Of a stretch of 64,000 bases of DNA, positions 59,322 to 64,000 are shown in pieces; the stretch's first letter is position 1; each line of letters opens with the position of its first letter. The position numbers and the translations under genes are program-made. The stretch covers positions 1 to 64,000 of the forward strand of contig JAFTXQ010000003.1 of the NCBI GenBank assembly GCA_017461565.1, written 5' to 3'. The stretch comes from Oscillospiraceae bacterium (lineage in GTDB: Bacteria > Bacillota > Clostridia > Oscillospirales > Ruminococcaceae). The notes under the pieces are model-generated. The model saw only the letters and a list, made by a program, of their open reading frames with translations. It was not told the origin of the DNA and did not search any database.

Positions 59322-61628
59322 ATGAAGTATGCAGACGGACTTTGGCTGAACAAGCCCGGCTACGGCGTTAACTACGCTACCCAGATGTACGAGGTGACAG
59401 CAGACGAAACTTCCATCAACGTGCTGGCTACCAACCAGTGGATCGGAAACCGTGGCATGACCCTCGGCGGCCCTGTGCTGGAGATCTCTTTCACATCCAC
59501 ACTGGAGAACACCATCAAGGTTACTATCGACCATTTCAAGGGCGCACTCAAGAAGGCTCCCAGCTTTGAGCTTTACGAGGACGCTTCCTTCAAGCCTGTT
59601 GTTAAGGAAACTGATAACGCTTACGAGCTTATTTCCGGCAAGACAAGGGTCGTTGTTGCTAAGGGCGGCGCATGGGATATCAAGTATTACTACGGCGACA
59701 AGCTGATGACAAAGCAGGGCTGGAGGACCACCTCCTACATCCTTGAGGAGCAGTGGAAGACCAACGAGCGTATGGCTAACGACGAGATGAAGCCTTTCTT
59801 CGCTCACGAGGACACTGCCGAGCAGGGCGTAATGCGTGAGATGATGAACATCAGCGTCGGTGAGAATATCTACGGCTTCGGCGAGAAGTTCTCCACATTT
59901 GTAAAGAATGGTCAGACAGTAGAGATCTGGAACAATGACGGCGGTACATCCTCCGAGCAGAGCTACAAGTCCATTCCTTTCTATGTATCCTCCAGAAACT
60001 ATGGTCTGTTTGTAAATCACCCCGAAAAGGTTACGTTTGAGGTTGCAAGCGAGACCGTTTCCAAGGTTGCTTTCTCCGTTCAGGGCGAGCATCTGGAGTA
60101 TTTCGTGATCGGCGGCGAGAAGATCACAGATGTTATCTCCACATATACAACACTGACAGGTAAGCCCGCACTGACTCCCGCTTACACCTTTGGTCTGTGG
60201 CTGACAACATCCTTTACAACAAACTATGACGAAAAGACCGTTTCCGGCTTTATCGACGGCATGGCAGAGCGCAACATTCCTCTGGAGGTGTTCCACTTCG
60301 ACTGCTTCTGGATGAAGGAGTTCAACTGGTGCGACCTTACATGGGACAAGAGAATGTTCCCCGATCCCAAGGCTATGCTTGAAAGACTCAAGGCAAAGGG
60401 TCTTGAGATCTGCGTATGGATCAACTCCTACATTGCTCAGCGCTCAACGATGTTTGACGAGGGCGTAAAGGGCGGCTACTTCATCAAGAACAAGGACGGC
60501 AGCGTATGGCAGGGCGATATGTGGCAGCCCGGTATGGCTATCGTTGACTTTACAAACCCCGCAGCCTGCGAGTGGTACAAGGGCAAGCTCCGTGCTCTTT
60601 GCGAGATGGGCGTTGACGCATTCAAGACAGACTTCGGCGAGAGAATCCCCACCAAGGATGTTGTTTACTACGACGGCAGCGATCCCTATAAGATGCACAA
60701 CTACTACACCTACCTGTACAACAAGACAGTATTTGAGGTGCTTGAGGAATACTACGGCAAGGACAAGGCTTGTCTGTTCGCACGTTCCGCAACAGTCGGC
60801 GGCCAGAAGTTCCCTGTACACTGGGGCGGCGACTGCTTCTCCAACTACGAGTCCATGTGGGAGACTCTCCGTGGCGGTCTGTCCCTGTGCCTGAGCGGCT
60901 TCGGCTACTTCAGCCACGATATCTCCGGCTTCGAGGCTCAGGGCACTCCCGATCTGTACAAGAGATGGTGTGCATTCGGTCTGATGAGCTCTCACTCCAG
61001 ACTGCACGGCAACAGCTCCTATCGTGTTCCGTGGAACTTCGACGAGGAGTCCTGCGATGTTCTCCGTCACTGGACAGTTCTCAAGGGCAAGCTGATGCCT
61101 TACATCTTCGCACAGGCTAACAAGACCCACGCAACAGGTATCCCCATGATGAGAGCTATGGTTATGGAATACTCCGATGATCCCGCAACTCTCGCACTGG
61201 ACAGACAGTACATGTTCGGTGACAACCTGCTGGTTGCTCCCGTATTCAACGAGGAGGGCATCGCTCAGTACTACGTTCCCGCAGGTAAGTGGACAGACAT
61301 CCAGACAGGCGAGGTATTCGAGGGCGGCAAGTGGTACGAGACAAAGCACGACTACTACTCCATGCCCGTACTGGCTAAGCCCAACAGCATCGTAGCTTAC
61401 GGCGACTTCAAGCGTGCGTTCACATACGACTATGCTGAGAATGCAGACATCGTTATCTATCAGCTTGAGGACGGCAAGACTGCTGAAGCTACCATCTATG
61501 ATAGCGAGTCCAATGTTGTTCTGACCGTTTCAGCTACAAGAAACGGCGATACCATCAAGGTTACAACAACAGGCACAGCAAAGAACTTCAAGGTTCGTTC
61601 CGCTGAGGGTCTGACTGTTGAGATGTAA
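59322..61628 (+). CDS. alpha-xylosidase (GH31, YicI-like)
   Basis: 768 residues without signal peptide. The nucleophile is Asp437 in KTDFGERIP, the signature of the YicI/xylosidase branch; the acid/base is Asp504 (HWGGD), 67 residues later as in YicI. N-terminal beta-sandwich (1-250), barrel (about 260-600), C-terminal beta domains. It removes alpha-1,6-xylose from xyloglucan oligosaccharides such as isoprimeverose. The codons are strongly biased (mostly AAG, CTG, TTC, AAC), unlike many neighbours, which points to very high expression. CGGAGGACAAACACC precedes the ATG. Confidence 0.95.
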   Translation: MKYADGLWLNKPGYGVNYATQMYEVTADETSINVLATNQWIGNRGMTLGGPVLEISFTSTLENTIKVTIDHFKGALKKAPSFELYEDASFKPVVKETDNAYELISGKTRVVVAKGGAWDIKYYYGDKLMTKQGWRTTSYILEEQWKTNERMANDEMKPFFAHEDTAEQGVMREMMNISVGENIYGFGEKFSTFVKNGQTVEIWNNDGGTSSEQSYKSIPFYVSSRNYGLFVNHPEKVTFEVASETVSKVAFSVQGEHLEYFVIGGEKITDVISTYTTLTGKPALTPAYTFGLWLTTSFTTNYDEKTVSGFIDGMAERNIPLEVFHFDCFWMKEFNWCDLTWDKRMFPDPKAMLERLKAKGLEICVWINSYIAQRSTMFDEGVKGGYFIKNKDGSVWQGDMWQPGMAIVDFTNPAACEWYKGKLRALCEMGVDAFKTDFGERIPTKDVVYYDGSDPYKMHNYYTYLYNKTVFEVLEEYYGKDKACLFARSATVGGQKFPVHWGGDCFSNYESMWETLRGGLSLCLSGFGYFSHDISGFEAQGTPDLYKRWCAFGLMSSHSRLHGNSSYRVPWNFDEESCDVLRHWTVLKGKLMPYIFAQANKTHATGIPMMRAMVMEYSDDPATLALDRQYMFGDNLLVAPVFNEEGIAQYYVPAGKWTDIQTGEVFEGGKWYETKHDYYSMPVLAKPNSIVAYGDFKRAFTYDYAENADIVIYQLEDGKTAEATIYDSESNVVLTVSATRNGDTIKVTTTGTAKNFKVRSAEGLTVEM

Positions 61629-61646
61629 TTGAAATTGCATAACATT

Positions 61647-61674
61647 GAGGGCTGTACGGTTTCGTACAGCCCTC
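61647..61674 (+). terminator. terminator of the GH31 gene
   Basis: A 12-bp perfect stem (61647-61658 with 61663-61674), followed by TTATCT, 18 bases after the stop. A second hairpin (TCCCCG/CGGGGA, about 61706-61728) may serve the opposing antiporter gene. Confidence 0.85.
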
Positions 61675-61779
61675 TTATCTGTCGCTGTCTTAATAGAACA
61701 AAGTCATCCCCGAGGACGACCACGGGGATAGCTTGGTTAACAATAATGCCGTGCCGCTTCTGCGCAGCAGCGGTTCAGA

Positions 61780-62766
61780 TCAGGCAAACATCGCCTGTAT
61801 CGTAGGCTCACGCAGGATAGCATAAGCCATATATGCAACATACATAACTACCAGCGCAACGCCCTCAACACGGTTGATCTTCTTATTAAGGCAGAAGATG
61901 TAACCGATTATTGCAACAACGATGAATACTATAATATCAACAATGATATTGGTGAAGGATGCTGCATCGATAGCGATGGGCGAGATCAGTCCCGATATAC
62001 CGAGAATACATACAACATTGAAGATGTTGGAGCCCACAACGTTACCGATAGCCATATCGCTCTCGCCCTTACGTGCAGCAACAACGGATGTAACAAGCTC
62101 GGGGAGAGAGGTTCCGATAGCACAGATGGTAAGTCCCACAAGGGTCTCGCTCATGCCGATCGCAAGGCCCAGTGCCTTTGCGTTGTCAACAACGAGTGTA
62201 CCGCCGAATACGATAGCAGCAACGCCACCAAGAATGAACAATGCGCATTTCCACCAGACGAATTTCTGCTCGGTTTCTTCTTCAGCTGCGTTCTTTCTTC
62301 CCTTGAGCGCAGAAACTACTGTCCAGATCATGTATCCGATCAACAGCGCAATGAGGATAACAGATTCTATTCTGTCGAGGGTGTTGCTCTGTGTACCCGT
62401 AAAGAGAAGCGCACCGAATATCAGCATTACTCCGATAGACACAGGGAAATCACGTTTGATAACATCCTTGTTAACGATAACGGGTGTGATTGCAGCGCAT
62501 ACGCCCAGAACCACAAGCAGATTGAACAGGTTTGAACCCACAACGTTACCTACTGCCATTGAGTTGGAGTTTGTCAGCGAGGACGAAACGCTTACTGCAA
62601 GCTCGGGTGCGCTGGTACCCATCGCAACGATCGTAAGGCCTACAACAAGGGATGGAACCTTAAGCTTTCTCGCAAGGGAAGCAGCGCCGTCAACAAAGAA
62701 ATCTGCGCCCTTTATCAGCAATACAAATCCGACAAGGACAAGCACGATATTAAGTAATATCTCCAT
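61780..62766 (-). CDS. calcium/sodium antiporter (CaCA family, YrbG-like)
   Basis: 328 residues with ten transmembrane helices in two inverted repeats. Each repeat has the ion-binding alpha motif: [10 protein letters not shown] with NVVGSNLFN, and [10 protein letters not shown] with [10 protein letters not shown] hydrophilic loop (about 163-180) separates the two. It exchanges Ca2+ or another cation for Na+. CAGAGGTGTAAAAA precedes the ATG. Last gene of a small minus-strand unit. Confidence 0.93.
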   Translation of the reverse strand: MEILLNIVLVLVGFVLLIKGADFFVDGAASLARKLKVPSLVVGLTIVAMGTSAPELAVSVSSSLTNSNSMAVGNVVGSNLFNLLVVLGVCAAITPVIVNKDVIKRDFPVSIGVMLIFGALLFTGTQSNTLDRIESVILIALLIGYMIWTVVSALKGRKNAAEEETEQKFVWWKCALFILGGVAAIVFGGTLVVDNAKALGLAIGMSETLVGLTICAIGTSLPELVTSVVAARKGESDMAIGNVVGSNIFNVVCILGISGLISPIAIDAASFTNIIVDIIVFIVVAIIGYIFCLNKKINRVEGVALVVMYVAYMAYAILREPTIQAMFA

Positions 62767-62808
62767 TTTTTACACCTCTGAAATAATTAATTGTTTATAT
62801 AGGAATGA

Positions 62809-62976
62809 TCAGTGCCAGCCGCACTCATCATAGTCCTTCCACTTTTCGTTGTACTTCAACTCGTCAGCCAGCTTGAGGCAGATGTAGGCGATAGCGCCTG
62901 CCACAACAAGCACCGCACCGATTATCGGTAGGAGCGTTTGTACAAACTGCAGATTGCTGTTTTTCTTTTCGTTCAT
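62809..62976 (-). CDS. 55-residue single-helix membrane protein
   Basis: A short gene with a good ribosome site (GAAAGGAAGTAATACC). A charged N-terminus (MNEKKNSN), one hydrophobic helix (about 15-35, LLPIIGAVLVVAGAIAYICL), and a charged C-terminal tail rich in Lys, Asp and Trp ending DECGWH. It lies 17 bases after the lipoprotein gene and 42 before the antiporter. It could be an accessory subunit of the antiporter, which is an inference. No homologue is recalled. Confidence 0.7.
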   Translation of the reverse strand: MNEKKNSNLQFVQTLLPIIGAVLVVAGAIAYICLKLADELKYNEKWKDYDECGWH

Positions 62977-62993
62977 GGTATTACTTCCTTTCG

Positions 62994-63569
62994 TTATGCG
63001 GCGGTGCCGCTGTTAATTTGTATATTTTCGTACATCAAAGCTGCACGATCTTTTACCTCTTGGATGCCCTCGTTGTCGTGTTCAGGGTCGTAATTGTATT
63101 CAATATCGTCAAGCATAGTGTCGTAAACATATCTGATACCGTATAGTTCATCGCCAAGCTCCAATCGGACCTCTTCAACATAATAACGGGAGCATCCGAC
63201 TTCGGGACGATACAGCGATATTTCCAGGCACTTCGCTTCTGCTGGGATGCCGTCTATAGTGACTGTTTTTTCATCCATGCAGTAGTCTGCTGCCCAACCG
63301 TCTGACAGTTTATCCATTGACATATATTGATCTATCAAGCCTTGGTAACACTCTTCAAAGGATGGGATGTTTTCAGACGATCGCTCACAGAAGATCGAAA
63401 AAACTCCGTCATACGCTTCGTCTTTTGCATGGATACTATCAACGTTTTCTGTGGCTTCGAGCTCAGTCCTGAACGATAATGAATTTAATGTATATACTCT
63501 ACTGTTATCGACAGCGGAACATCCTGAAAGCAACACTGTTACAGCCGCTGCAATGAACAATCGCTTCAT
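62994..63569 (-). CDS. small lipoprotein, function unknown
   Basis: 191 residues with a lipoprotein signal peptide (VLLSGC). The rest is one alpha/beta domain, acidic, with conserved-looking Tyr/Asp pairs (YRPEVGCSRYYVEEVRL, VYDTMLDDIEYNYD), not assignable to a family by eye. It follows the gene cut by the window edge and precedes the 55-residue membrane protein. AAAGGAGCACAGAA precedes the ATG. Confidence 0.75.
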   Translation of the reverse strand: MKRLFIAAAVTVLLSGCSAVDNSRVYTLNSLSFRTELEATENVDSIHAKDEAYDGVFSIFCERSSENIPSFEECYQGLIDQYMSMDKLSDGWAADYCMDEKTVTIDGIPAEAKCLEISLYRPEVGCSRYYVEEVRLELGDELYGIRYVYDTMLDDIEYNYDPEHDNEGIQEVKDRAALMYENIQINSGTAA

Positions 63570-63582
63570 TTCTGTGCTCCTT

Positions 63583-64000
63583 TCACTTGTCCAGTATATC
63601 TATGCTGCTTATGAACCATTTCAGGTTGTAGGTATAGTCGTCAGTGATGCCATCGAGAATTTCGCTCCATGTTTCAAGATATTCTACACGTTCATCAGCG
63701 TCATACCAGACCTCAACGGAATAGTATTCGCTGTCGCTAAGGCGTATGATAAGACGGACAAGGTAATGTGACGCTATCTCAAGCATAAGAGCGTCGTAGC
63801 CATCCACCTTTACACGGCGGAAATCCGTATATTCCACAAATGGACGGCTGAAGTCCTCCTTGTTCATGTGGTAGAAGTCACATGGGAATTCAGCAGAGCT
63901 GAGTTTAGTAATGGTACAGCGTGCTGTTGTCCTGAAGTTTGACCGTTCCTTGCAGGTAAGGGATCGCTGATCGTACCCCGTCGAAAATTCAAAATATTCG
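63583..64000 (-). CDS. hypothetical protein, 5' part cut off by the window edge
   Basis: The frame stays open from the stop at 63583 to the end of the window (139 codons visible) and continues beyond, so an ATG at 63867 is probably internal. The visible part is an alpha/beta domain with acidic and aromatic residues (YYSVEVWYDADERVEYLETW), similar in style to the lipoprotein encoded 13 bases downstream. The start, and any signal peptide, are outside the window. Function unknown. Confidence 0.6.
   Translation of the reverse strand, partial: EYFEFSTGYDQRSLTCKERSNFRTTARCTITKLSSAEFPCDFYHMNKEDFSRPFVEYTDFRRVKVDGYDALMLEIASHYLVRLIIRLSDSEYYSVEVWYDADERVEYLETWSEILDGITDDYTYNLKWFISSIDILDK

Noticed and set aside
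59304-61349. Long minus-strand frames over the GH31 gene
   Set aside because: Antisense shadows of a codon-biased gene with no ribosome site or terminator.
1-64000. CRISPR arrays, insertion sequences or prophage
   Set aside because: No regularly spaced direct repeats, transposase, integrase or phage structural genes could be recognised; only palindromes and terminators are repeated.

Overview
The window looks like a chromosomal segment of a low-to-mid GC, Gram-positive, fibre-degrading Clostridia member, most probably Ruminococcus albus or a close relative. This rests on a GH130 4-O-beta-mannosyl-glucose phosphorylase of the R. albus RaMP1 type, two GH5 enzymes, a GH31 alpha-xylosidase, a dockerin-bearing LRR protein, surface proteins ending in SPDTG/NPVTG sorting signals, many Cys-anchored lipoproteins, and textbook TTGACA-17-TATAAT promoters. 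The species name is an inference. I see no prophage, insertion sequence or CRISPR array.

Layout. 1-6.1 kb: tRNA-Leu(TAG), a patatin-like lipase, an orphan sugar-binding lipoprotein, ychF with a NERD-domain membrane protein, and a small membrane protein with a HAD phosphatase. 6.2-17.1 kb: one long plus-strand unit behind a single strong promoter: GH130 phosphorylase, NUDIX, SecA paralogue, mnmE, an Imm63-like protein, two RCK/TrkA proteins, an FtsA-like ATPase with beta-grasp repeats, and a lipoprotein with a GH26 fold whose two catalytic glutamates are replaced. An SGNH esterase lipoprotein follows from its own promoter. 18.6-23.7 kb (minus): two surface proteins with sortase-type tails, smpB, and an LRR/dockerin protein with an unusual multi-hairpin leader. 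24 kb: rnpB.

24.4-30.4 kb (minus): glmU-pncA-pncB-unknown-GT2-MazG-like, tightly packed and linking UDP-GlcNAc supply, NAD salvage and envelope glycosylation. 30.4-37.9 kb: a bacterial-PH membrane protein, an Orn/Lys/Arg decarboxylase, two tandem parvulin-type foldase lipoproteins, a BMP-type binding lipoprotein and a TetR regulator. 38-42.2 kb: a SpoIIE-like phosphatase divergent from a TPR-like protein, dCMP deaminase and rsmA. 42.3-48.8 kb: HtrA protease, DUF554 and DUF3810 membrane proteins, tRNA-Leu(CAG), a membrane-anchored GH5 and a two-gene TauE/SafE transporter.

48.2-57 kb (minus): holA-rnmV-MBOAT-DHHW-rluA-lipoprotein, a likely operon with a polysaccharide O-acetylation pair in its middle, preceded by HIT and alaS. 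57.3-61.6 kb: an intracellular GH5, a divergent AraC regulator and a highly codon-biased GH31 alpha-xylosidase with a cre-like operator, apparently a xyloglucan/glucan oligosaccharide module. 61.8-64 kb (minus): Ca/Na antiporter, a 55-residue membrane protein, a lipoprotein and a gene cut by the right edge.

The most unusual items are the FtsA-like/pseudo-GH26 translationally coupled pair, the SecA paralogue inside the mannose-phosphorylase operon, the triple GAA-triloop leader at 23.8 kb and the unknown protein in the NAD-salvage operon.
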